DNA of 64,000 nt from Reticulitermes speratus (lineage: Eukaryota > Arthropoda > Insecta > Blattodea > Rhinotermitidae): NCBI GenBank assembly GCA_021186555.1, contig JAJKFL010000005.1, forward strand, positions 44,449,635 to 44,513,634, written 5' to 3'. Below are positions 1-10,290 of this stretch, in pieces. The notes under the pieces are model-generated. The model was given only the letters and a program-made list of their open reading frames with translations. It was not told where the DNA came from and did not search any database. Position numbers and translations under genes: made by a program. How positions within the stretch are numbered: the stretch's first letter is position 1; every line of letters begins with the position of its first letter.

Positions 1-1530
1 CTGCATGAGTCTGAGTTTAGTAGTGTGACTCCCGTTATGGCTCTACATCTATAATTAGTCTTCTTGATCTTTTAAATTTGAATTTTTCGCGTTTTGTAAG
101 GTATTCCTCGAATTGAGAACATTTTACCAACCATACGATAACTTCGATGAGAAAGCGCTAATTTTGTTTGACTGATCCAATAATTTTTCGTTGAGAGGCT
201 GTTAGCCCTGTGGTTAGTCAGTGGTCAGTGTCATTTCTTTATAACATGATGGTCAAGCCGATATTGCAGCAATGTCGCTACAAGTGATTACATTTACAAA
301 AAATACTGTTTTTAATATACTTATCAAACAGTGGTTTGAGTTAGCAGTACGTAGATATATGAAATTTATTTCGCGATCCGCTTAGAATAGCTTCATGACC
401 CAAATTTGTGTCACGGCCCGTAGGTTGGTAAACATCGTTTTGCCGCGGTAGGCACTTAGGTCGAAGACTGAAACAGGTGTTAAACTACATGATTTACAGG
501 TTTAGCACTTTAAAGAACAGTTATACCTGTGAGTACCGCTTACCTTGAACGTTAAAAAGCCGTGCATTTCGGTCTATTAATGTGTGTGTTTTTATTATAC
601 TCACAATAAACCGCGACAGTTCCGTAAACAGCATTAACTGTTTTGCCATTTTAAAGGAGAGGGATTTTTTTTCTCAGAGGTAGGAACTTACTTCACCGTA
701 TCTAGGTTATTGGTATTCAAACTGCGTTCCGCGGAACCCTGGGTGTCCGTGGGCGACTTTCAGGGTTTTGGCAAACACATTTTCTTTGTAATGAAGTAGG
801 TAAATGGAATTTTGATAATTTTTAATTGAATTTCTTATTTTTTCTCCCCATCTTCATGCATAACCGACACGGGGCTTATTTTCAGCGTAAAACTTCCATT
901 AATAACATTTTGTTTTTCATGAAAGTGTGCAAATATTTTCTTTGAATGACAGTTTTAAAATTTTTTATTCATTTGTTTACCCAAAAAGTAGGCGCCTTTT
1001 TGTCTTTGCGGGGGTTCTGCAAAAATTCAGATTTAGTCACAAGTGTTTCACAGATATTAGCATTTGAAGATGACTGATCTAGGTGATCCATCAGGCGTAG
1101 AAGGGTTAAGCAAGTAACAGGATGTTCCACTGTTTCACCACACACTCGCAGTCTTCTGCATACTGTTGCTGTGTCTTCAGATATAAAGAAGCAGGACTAC
1201 TAATCACTTCACCACAACGTAGCATGAAGATTTTTCAAATAAACTGTAGTCCTAAAAGATGGCGCATTAATTTGACGTTTGTAGTTTACTTCTTAACTGT
1301 GTTTGATACTGGGACGATAGTGTACGGACTTTTTTTTAAATTATTTATTGGAGATTACAATTAACAGCATGAACAGTGTACAAGGAACATAACAAAAATT
1401 GTACCTGTAACCAATTTAACTAAAATGAGTACATGAATCTTAAAGTTATAAATAGGGATAAAAGAAATATGAAAATAATATTAGTGAAAAAAACTACAAA
1501 AACACTATGTTGGATGGTGAAGTGGATTAC
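1..1530. other. No gene recognised
   Basis: Mixed unique-looking sequence with normal CpG content. TTCCGCGGAACCCTGGG near 727 resembles CGCGGAACCCCTAACG near 17178, so at least part is repeat. Short open frames have no recognisable motif. Confidence 0.5.
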
Positions 1531-1539
1531 AATAGTATA

Positions 1540-1540
<1 letters not shown>

Positions 1541-1570
<30 letters not shown>
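1541..1570. repeat. (ATT)n microsatellite
   Basis: Ten uninterrupted ATT units. Confidence 0.95.
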
Positions 1571-1743
1571 TACTGCAATTGGGTTTTCACCCGGTGGCAG
1601 TAGTCCTTACACTAGTACACACAATACAAATGGACATATAATATACATAAAAGTAACAATACAAAACAAACTATACACAATTACAAAACAAAATACATAC
1701 AGTAAATACAAGTACACACATTAGAACACCGTACACACATTAC

Positions 1744-1863
1744 AAAAACATCCATACCTTAACAAAAACATCCACTCTTTAACAAAAACATCCACACCTT
1801 ACAAAAACACCCACACAATACAAAAAAAAACCACACGCACATTACAAAAACACCCACACATTA
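1744..1863. repeat. A/C-rich short tandem repeat in a G-poor tract
   Basis: About six imperfect copies of ACAAAAACATCCACACCTTA-like units. The wider tract 1620-1870 has very few G on this strand. Confidence 0.7.
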
Positions 1864-2409
1864 AATAATACAAAAACAACAAAACACTCATACTGCAAAA
1901 AGAAAGAGTAGCTAAGCCTAACCTAAAACCTAACGTAAATGAATCAGAGTTAAAGTAATTTGGTATGCCAAGCAATGAGTGAGCAATGAGCAATATGTTT
2001 TGGTCGTTTGTGTTTATAGATTTTATATGCGGAGTTTAGGTCGGCTAATGTGTAATTACCTATCTGTTGGACTATAGGATTAGGATGAAATGGGCATTTT
2101 GTATAAAATTTGGCCGTCAGGTGGTGAATGAAGTCTTTAAGGGATTCAATATGAAGGGAGTCGTGCAGATGGGAGTGTACGGACTTTCTTTACATAGTCG
2201 GGTGGAGAAATGAAGTCCGGTAGAGCAAGCCCACTGTCCGAAGAGATAAGACGAGCCTTGTCGAACACTTTTATCTCTGTGACGTCAACGGTCACACGTG
2301 CGGGATGTTGGTACAGTTTAACTGTGAAATGGAGCTGTTCCGAGCTCAGTCCAGCCCGTTCCGTGAGCCAAGAAGATTGTCTTTTGGGACATGACGCAGT
2401 CTGGTTTGG

Positions 2410-2580
2410 TATAATGGTACCTTTTGGGAGGAACCCGTTGCCGTTATCAGGGAGAGAACTCTGAAGACTGAAGTAGGAGGTTTCTCCGAAACGTTCGTAT
2501 ACATCCCAGAAAGCGGCAGTTTTCGTAGTCAGCGGCGTGAGAACCGTGCAGTATATCTCACATGCCTCTTGTTGATGAGG
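2410..2580 (-). repeat. RFEVLTAV-type dispersed repeat copy
   Basis: The - strand reads VLTPLTTKTAAFWDVYERFG, a variant of the EVLTAVxxKTxxFWDV phrase that this repeat family yields when translated. On the + strand near 2459 it carries CTGAAGACTGAAG and then CTCCGAAACGTTCG. The 187-codon frame across it is not a host gene. Confidence 0.55.
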
Positions 2581-3109
2581 GATTTTTGTACGGCCTGCTG
2601 CTGAACCAGCACCGTGGTGTACATTGCACATTGAGAACGTGATGGTCGTTTCGCTAGTCGTCCTATTCCATGCCTTCAACAGAACCTGAAGCTTGAAGAC
2701 CATGTTCACTGGTGTGTGTCTTGAGCGAGAAGCCCGAGCTTGTTGCTTAACAGCTGTATTGTTACCTAATCAATTCACTTAACAGTTTGTATAGCGTGTT
2801 GCTGCCCCACCGTCTTCCCCTATCTTCGGAGGAAGATGACATGATGAACCCATTGAGGTTGGTGCTTTGTGGTTATTAACTTGCCAACACCCTTGAATGG
2901 ATTTTGCATAACGGGTTATGGCCGATGCCCGGAGATTGATGTTGAGGCTGGTGTCCCGTGCAGACTTTAGCCCTGTTATTTACCTAAATAATATTCAAAA
3001 ATACAATTTCAAACCTCACAGGAAATACGCTGCATCTCCTTTACAAAGAGCAACCGAGTATTGCTGTTTAAATATGCAACTGCTATTTGTTGTGTGAATC
3101 ACACGGAAC

Positions 3110-3275
3110 AAGAGGGACGAGGTATGGACTGGATTGATCTGGCTCCGGATAGGGACAGGTGGCGGGCACTTGTGAATGCGGTAATGAACCTTTGGGTTAC
3201 GTAAAATGCGAGGAATTTCATGACTAGCTCAGAACCTGTTAGCTTTTCAGGAAGGACTCTGCTCCACGGAGTTAG
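3110..3275 (+). repeat. LINE 3' tail, CGNEPLG type
   Basis: GACAGGTGGCGGGCACTTGT is followed by GCGGTAATGAACCTTTGGG and CAGGAAGGACTCTGCTCCAC. One frame reads [16 protein letters not shown]. The same segment recurs inverted at 3.7-3.9 kb and again at 38.1 kb. I take it as the end of a non-LTR element's reverse transcriptase frame plus 3' UTR. Confidence 0.65.
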
Positions 3276-3674
3276 GAGTTGTCACACGGAACGCACAAGT
3301 ACATAACGTTAAAGCATGTGGTACACACAATAAACTCTTGCGTTCTGGTAAAATCACTCCAGAAAGTTCTTAAAATTACAGGCTGGATCCGTTTTGTTGG
3401 CGAGAAGAGGAAGAAGAAGGAAATTGAGATAACGTATTTCAGGAGCGAAATTATCAGATTTCAACACAACAGCGTCTAAATGCAAGTAAAATGTCAGAAG
3501 CTGCCAAAATTGCTTACGATTGGTTTGAGCGTATTATTGATCCCTGTGACGCCCAGAATTCTTGGTATGCTGAAGAACCACCCATACGTCGTATTGTTGT
3601 TGCCGCTACAGTTAAACGACAAAGCTCATCGTGCATGTTGTCGCAAGTACGTGTGATGTATGCCCTTCATATGG

Positions 3675-3905
3675 CTGCTTAGAAGTCTGCATGAGTGTGA
3701 TCGGGAAATCGCGGAGGCCACAAAACCGGTCGTTTCTTCCTTCCCATCGATCCGTATAGAGCGGACTCTTCCTTCAGGAGCTGACAGTCACTTAGGTAGC
3801 CAAGAAATTCCCCGCATTTTATGGAACCTGAAGGTTTTGTGTTTACTGGAGCCCGCCACCGGCTCCTGTCCCGAACATGCCCAAAACCAGTCCACACACT
3901 CGCCT
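3675..3905 (-). repeat. LINE 3' tail, CGNEPLG type, inverted copy
   Basis: The - strand reads CCGGTGGCGGGCTCCAGTAA, CAAAACCTTCAGGTTCC, ATGCGGGGAATTTCTTGGC and GAAGAGTCCGCTC, the same blocks as the copy at 3110-3275. The pair lies 400 bp apart in opposite orientation. Confidence 0.6.
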
Positions 3906-4820
3906 ACGTTTAAGATCGATGTAAATACAGTCCAACAATCGTATCCTAGGTCTCCGGCATTGACTGGTTGGTTTTTGTAACGGATACGCAGTGTGTTTAG
4001 GGTGAGGGGGAACTGAATTTGTATATTTTGTTTAGGTGAATTTCATGCTCCAAAGGGTTAATGCGTTTGGAGTTGCGTAATCACGTGTCTTTCGCTAGAG
4101 CAGCTGCATCATCTGGGCAGTGACTTCTTGTCCCGTCCTGTCTGCTGGGACAAGGCAGATGGCGGCGAACATTCATAAGCCAACAACCTTTTTAAGTACA
4201 GTGTATGTATGTGGTAACAAATAGCGAGTTGTGCTCTGACCATTGTTTTGGAGAGGTAATGTGTTCGTTGCAGGGTAAGAACTGAATTTTTTACTTCTAT
4301 GAATTTCAGGCTTCAAAGGGTTCTGTAACTGTTGCTTCATCGCTGGATTAATTTCAATTGATGAGTTTAAGTTGCATTCTGATGAAACAAGCAGTTAGAT
4401 CAAATTCTTTAAGTTTCAAGAACATAACTAGTGCTCATGAAGGCAGCTTCCTTACTGCATAGCGTTTTAGTTCTGCGTATCTGTTGTTGTTGTTGTTGTC
4501 ATCGTCGCCGCCTCGTGTTCGTTAATAACGCATTCATATTGGTTATATGTCAAAGTTGTTCGAGATTCACACCGTTTTCGTGTTCGTAATTGTTGACATA
4601 AAACAGTATTTTATACGTGATGGCCACGGATACGTTTATGATTGTTGTCTTACCATATTTTAGTTGCCCGACTCGAGTGGTTAATAAGTTACACCATAAA
4701 AGCCCAAAGTCACAATTTTCGCGCTGCCGCCATGTTGTTATTTTACTTTCTACCACAATATTCCGTTAACAAATGCCGATTATTTTTTCTGGACCTGTTA
4801 CCGTATATTAAGTACTCTTT
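3906..4820. other. No gene recognised
   Basis: AT-rich to mixed sequence with a short TTG run at 4483. No motif, repeat head or extended open frame stands out. Confidence 0.5.
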
Positions 4821-4824
4821 AAAG

Positions 4825-4990
4825 TTTGTACAATGGGTACCAGATCACTTTCCTGGGGGTAAAGCAGCCGGGGCGTGGCGTTGACCACCCACCCCCATAT
4901 AGCGCAGAGGTTAATGAAAGAGTAGAGTTATACCTCTGCTCCCCCTCTGCGCCTTCATGGCCTGTTCTAGGGTGAACTTTTACTCTAAAG
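4825..4990 (+). repeat. tRNA-derived SINE, 3' body
   Basis: It carries the family body GGGGGTAAAGCAGCCGGGGC, then GCAGAGGTTAATGAAAGAG, TATACCTCTGCTCCCCC and GCCTTCATGGCCTGTTCTAG. The same order of blocks recurs at 10.1, 18.2 and 40.0 kb on this strand and at 47.5, 50.3 and 55.6 kb inverted. Confidence 0.7.
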
Positions 4991-5559
4991 TATATTGTCG
5001 CTCCCGCCTCACGCGTTTGCCAGTGGGTCATGTGCTGTTGTTGTTTGTGGGAAGTTGAAAAGTGCGACTTTCGGGTGCCCTTCAGTGGCGTAGTGTTCGT
5101 ACAAACTTGCGTAAATCCGTCGGTTTTTTTTTTCAGAAGTTTAAGTGGGACACGCGCCTTTTTTTTTTTTTTAGGAAGGAAAGTAGACTAAAAAGGACCC
5201 TGTGATTGAAACTAAATTTGATCAAAGTAATGTGGTTTTCCTTAACCGCCCCTGAAAGTAGAATTTCAAGATGCTGCGGTGTGTGAGAAAGAGGGAAATA
5301 GTGGCTGTACACCAAGCCCGTTGGCCCGAATTCGCGAGCGTGTGGCGGAAAACTGCTGAAAATGGGCCTGATAGTTTGGTCCAGTTTTTAGACGATGTCC
5401 AGCATTGGAGGCTACACCCTTTTCTACGGCGGACACTGTTGGGGTGCGAGTTCTAAGAGTATGATGTCGGTTCTTTTATTTTCCCCTGTGTTCTCCAGTG
5501 TTCCGACTGGTGCTTGGTGTATCATCGCTAACTATATTCTTGTTCGAGACGGTCAGCTC

Positions 5560-5770
5560 AATATAATGACAATAGGAGTACAAGAGATTTGATCGAGGTT
5601 CGATTCTCATTGGAGTCTAAGATTTTTCTCCTTAGCTACCTGCTCTGAAGCGTACAGACTCTTCTTCAGTGGGTACCGCGGGCTTCTTTCTTCGGAGTAA
5701 AGCGACCGTCGCGTAACGCTAACCATTGGGCATCCCCCTAGTGTCGTAGGCCAGGAAAGATTGGCACCAT
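5560..5770 (+). repeat. tRNA-derived SINE, nearly full length
   Basis: A tRNA-like B box, GAGGTTCGATTCTCATTGG, heads the element. It is followed by the family's middle block (CAGTGGGTACCGCGGG) and body (GGAGTAAAGCGACCGTCGCG). The A box is unclear. It is not a tRNA gene because no cloverleaf can be drawn. Confidence 0.65.
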
Positions 5771-7400
5771 AGTTGCACAAGAAATTCAGGGCCGAAAGTA
5801 GGCTGTAGTGCCAGTTCTTCTGTCGTGTTTTTATATTTCTTCAGTAACGCGTACCGGTATTTTTTTTATTTAAAATGCTTAGAGTGTTTTGGAGATGGCG
5901 GAAGACTTCATTTATCACAAATCAGTACAGTAGGTGTCACTGCCGATAAATGATTAACATGGAGAGGGTTAAATAACTGATTTCAGGTTAAGTTGGTTTG
6001 AAGCATGGATCGTCTCGCCAGTCGGGCGGTCGCTACAACTGATCAATAACTCGAAGGGCTGCGTGCAACTGAGTGCCCCTTCTGTGTTTTGTACCGCATC
6101 TGTCAACAGGTGTAGGTACTTGTTACGTCCAGGTACAGTGTTTGCCTAAACATACAATAAATGCGTTGCCTGGGCTTTCGGGATTAGACGACCTAGGTGA
6201 ACGAAGATTTTCCGACGTTTCAGCAGTTTGCTTGTCGAAGGTGAAATGTTCGATATAATCCCGGTCACATTTCAAAGAGCGGCCTGTTGGAAGACGCAGG
6301 CAAAGACGGAAGGATTGTATTAACATGGATCGCAAAGAATATTTCTGCCTTCGGGGTTATGACGCCGTGTATTTTGGTAGATGGTACGGACGTTTCACAG
6401 GAACTTGGCTGTTTTCGCCTTGATAACCTTCTCCGGAATGCTGCAGTGATGCGTTTAGAATGGATGGTTTATCACTTTGTAATTAACCAGCAGACGATGA
6501 TAGTATCTCATATGTTCACTGTATTCACAAAACCTCTTCATCAGGTCAACCCCACCCCCACACCTTATGCTGTTTCTCTGAGGTGCACATTAGTGTTATC
6601 CTTCACATATACAAAGAAGTGTAACTGGGCTTCAGATTGTTGGCGTCTGTAGTTCGGACAGGCCTAACGTCGGGACTCGGTTCCTAATAGCGTTGCCAAG
6701 GGTGAATACCGTACGGTCTAAGGCTGATGGTTTGACTCAGCGTCGGATTGGGAAGGGGATGTTTCCTGACACCTAGCCGTAGAACTCACACTTCCGTGTG
6801 CACAGAATATATTACAACATAATGCAAGAGTAATTGACTTTAGTGCTCAGATTTTTGTCCCTCGTCGTGGCCTGTCTCCTAGATCCCTTCTAGATGGTCC
6901 GAGTCCAGATTGTATATTACCAAACATTAACTCATTGTAAAGTGTTCGTAACAGGTTGCCGGCAGAGCGACGACGACGACGACGATCGCGGAAGCCATTA
7001 TTGCGTTTGCAGTTACTACAGAAACGGTTGACAGCTAGTCCCCAGCAAGTCTTCCACAAGCAACAATAATGACGTCAATATAGTAATTCTACAAGCATAT
7101 GAAGGGGTTTAATGCTGAATAAACATAAGTTGGGAAACTCATAACTGCAACTCCATGGCCTAGTTTAGATCAGTAAATCGATGTTTAGTATATGTACACC
7201 CTAACAGTTGTTTCTATGTCATACTGCTGATACACGGGCTTCAAAACCACTAGCCTACTTACAAAGAACCTGCTGGCTTCTTAGGGATGACACGACTGAA
7301 AGAATTTTAAAAAAGTAACAAACAGTATGCCTGACGTGAAATAAAATCTGACCGCGGATATCACCATGTGAAGGACACGTAAATCGTCTTTGTCGTCATT
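5771..7400. other. No gene recognised
   Basis: CpG-containing sequence with a GAC/CGA run near 6968 and a full CRE 8-mer at 7070-7077. Open frames up to 121 codons have no recognised motif and ordinary composition. Confidence 0.5.
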
Positions 7401-8520
7401 CAGCCGTGGGAGGGCACCGTAATTGTGTCGTATCGCCGTACTATCAGTTTTAAGATGACAGGTCTATTGGAAACATGATCAAATGTTGAAGTACGCATTG
7501 TGATTCGATATTTGCGTGTGAAAGTGCGCGCCGGTGGAGATTCATCACCAGTTGGCTGAGGTGTACAGAGCATGTGTAATGTCTCGGTAACAGGTTTGGA
7601 TATGGTGCAGTGCTTCCGATAATGCCAGGACAGATGTTCACGACAAACAGCGATCCAAACAGCCGAGCACGTTCACTGCAGATGGCCCTATCAGAGAGGA
7701 CAGACTCATTAATCCGACTGGCATCGCCGGAGGGCTGCACATTTCGCCGGGTACCGTGCACAATGTTATCCACCACCAGCTGGCTTGCAGAGAAGTATGT
7801 GCTCGCTTGCTGCCAAAGAACCTCACAGACGATCACAAATTTCGTCGTGTGGTACTCACTCTCATGCATTTGACACGTGACGCCTGTCAAGGGGAGCAGT
7901 TTCTGCACGGCTTTGTTACAGGAGATGAAACATAGGTTAATCACGTGACACCCGAAACCTAGAAAGCATTCATGCCGTGCAAACACCCATCATCTCCCTT
8001 AGCAACGCCATCAGTACAGAAGATCGTGTCGACTGTCTTTTGGGAACAAAGAGGTGTGCTTTTTGTGGATTTCCTGGATCATGGTGACACTGAAAGTGCT
8101 GAGCGTTATTGTGGTACACTTGAAAGGCTACGGCATGCAATTCATCCGCAGAGGGCCTGGGTTGGTGCGCCATGTCTTGATTTTGCACGATGACGCCACG
8201 CCTAATACTGTCACTAGTCCGTAGTGACTCGGTAGGCCCTACGGCTGGGAGGTTTTAGACCACTGTCTAAGGTACCTATCTCGCGCCCAGTGATTCCATC
8301 CTTTGTACCGCTTAAATCATGTGGGTGGAAAGCTGTTGGTATCAGACCCCGACGTGAAGGAAGCTGTCACGTCTTCGCTGCAGATACTTGACACCAGTTC
8401 TTATACGCCGAGACGCAAGTCGTGGTGCCACGGTGGGACGGGTGCTTTTTAATGTCTGATGTTTACCGTTTGCTATCATGTGCCATGTGTACGTGGAAGT
8501 CGGAATAAAGTTCTCGACGT
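7400..8520 (+). pseudogene. Decayed mariner-like transposase (SETMAR-type, D,D34D family)
   Basis: A fossil transposase that can be read across frames. From about 7485 it gives VEVRIVIRYL, then EIHHQLAEVYRA-like and HNVIHHQLACREVCARLL (N-terminal helix-turn-helix regions). Near 7918-7930 it gives FVTGDET with the first catalytic Asp, at 8030-8060 TVFWEQRGVLFVDFL, and near 8185 LHDDATPN, the equivalent of HDNARPH with the second Asp. Frameshifts and stops are frequent, so no protein is made. An AATAAA lies near 8504. I could not fix the terminal inverted repeats. Confidence 0.8.
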
Positions 8521-9400
8521 CAGAGTGTTTATTTTATTTTTTGAAACTCTTTTGTGCTGTGATTCTCCAGTGGCCACCTCCCTTGAAGGCGTGAGACTAG
8601 ATCTGTGAATGCATTTACCATTTCCCCACACTTACTATATGTGGATGTCCTTTTCACTCGGTTCATGTGGTCATCATGAATGTGTCTTTGTGAGCTGTGA
8701 AATCATATTTAAAATTCACATGATATCAGTTGAAAGAGAAATTGGGGTGGCTGTGTTCATAATGCCGATATGTCGCAGCATAATAAACGCGATAATTGTT
8801 ACCTGACCCGATAGGGGATGCGCAGGTGAATCCTAACGTGTTGTCAGTCTTGTGTGAGTGGGGGAATTATTTACACCAATTGTTGTGAAGTGAAAGGGAT
8901 TTTTCTGTAGGAGGGTGAAAACTGTGCTAAGCAGGTCGCATTGATTCGGGACGTGTATGAATGGCGAAGTTGAAGGGAGGGCACACCGTATGTATGGCAG
9001 TGGCATGTGCTTGGGTCGCGGTCGCGCGGTTTAGCAAGCGTTTCCGAAAGCCAAGAGAACTCTGATGATTAGTTTTGTGTATTTGGGGACAGAAACGGAA
9101 AGTTCATCACCGCAAGTACCATAGCCCCCTCACCGTCGGACACGATCCTGAACCAGTCCCATCCGCCTCTTAGCCTATTTCCCTGTGGTGCCTGCTGTTA
9201 ATGAATTTCCTGGAAGCAGATCCCGAAGGTTCAACACCGCTAATAGCTAAGCCTGTTATTGGACACAATTCTTAACCAGTTGCATCTGCTTCCCACTTCT
9301 TGCTCCGTGTTTCAAGACGTCTCTTGGCCAAATTTCCGCGTGCATGTTTTGTTTCCAGTTCAGCTGCATATCCACCGCATGTTAGTATTTTTCTCTTCAC
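8521..9400. other. No gene recognised
   Basis: The segment between the mariner fossil and a TAA microsatellite. No coding motif is visible. Confidence 0.5.
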
Positions 9401-9447
9401 TAATAATAATAATAATTATAATTATTATTATTATTATTATTATTATG
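9401..9447. repeat. (TAA)n/(TTA)n microsatellite
   Basis: TAATAATAATAAT runs into TATTATTATTATTATT, giving a short inverted arrangement. Confidence 0.9.
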
Positions 9448-9918
9448 TAATTATTTTTATTATTCGATGTTTTGTTCAGTTCTTCGTACTTTTAACGTGC
9501 TGATTCAACAGCCAGTGACCAGTTGCAAACTGAACACTTCTACACAAAATAACAAACACATACAAAAAGACGACAAAAAACCGAACGCAAGACAAATCAA
9601 AACGCATTACCTGGGTAATAAATACCGAGTTCAGAGGTGAAGATTGTAAGTTATGCAGGATGCAATAAAGATACAACAGCTAGTAAGGTAATGTCTGAGT
9701 CAGAGTAATTTTTTTTTCTAAATCGTCGTCTTCGCAAACCAAATTTGCAGATGACGCCCATCTAGTAGGACACTTTCTGCTTGGAGTGCTAGCACAGAAC
9801 GTAATGAAACTTCATTGTCCACAGAGTATGGACACAATTTTAAATCAAGATAATCATTAATAAAAATACTTCAGTTGAATTCTTAACGTGCTGATTCAAC
9901 AGCCTAATAACCAACTAC

Positions 9919-9951
<33 letters not shown>
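9919..9951. repeat. (ATA)n microsatellite
   Basis: About eleven units of ATA/AAT, close to the second copy of a 22-bp direct repeat (9883-9904). Confidence 0.9.
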
Positions 9952-10079
9952 GATGACCTCACAAACTTGGTCATATCGTAATCCCTCGTGTATCCAGACA
10001 TTTCCCTCAGCACTTTGTATTAAGTAGCTGTATTCTGCCTAGTGACTACGCTGCGAGCTGTGTAACTGAGGAGACAAGA

Positions 10080-10290
10080 AATGTTTCTTCACGGCGTCCG
10101 GGCCAGTTCTAGGGCCCACGCAGCCTCCTACTCAGTGAGTACAAGGAGATGTTTCTCCAGTGCCAAAGCGGTCTCGTCGTGAAGCTGACCACTCAGCTCC
10201 ATCTGATGCCGAGGTTAATTGATGGAATTATACCTCCACTCCCCCGTATATTGTCATGGCATGGTGCTTAAGTAGGGGTACAACTTTACG
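10080..10290 (+). repeat. tRNA-derived SINE, 3' body
   Basis: GGGCCCACGCAGCCTCCTA is followed by GACCACTCAGCTCCATCTGA, CCGAGGTTAATTGATGGAA, TATACCTCCACTCCCCC and CATGGCATGGT. This is the same block order as the copies at 18.2 and 40.0 kb. Confidence 0.7.

Noticed and set aside
2146-2709. 187-codon open frame on the - strand
   Set aside because: Its middle reads as the RFEVLTAV-type dispersed repeat (KTAAFWDV), so it is repeat-derived and not a host gene.
5585-5625. tRNA gene
   Set aside because: There is a B box, but no cloverleaf or acceptor stem can be drawn, and the flanks belong to a SINE family. The same applies to the heads at 11.3, 15.0, 26.2, 32.8, 44.8, 46.2 and 47.7 kb.
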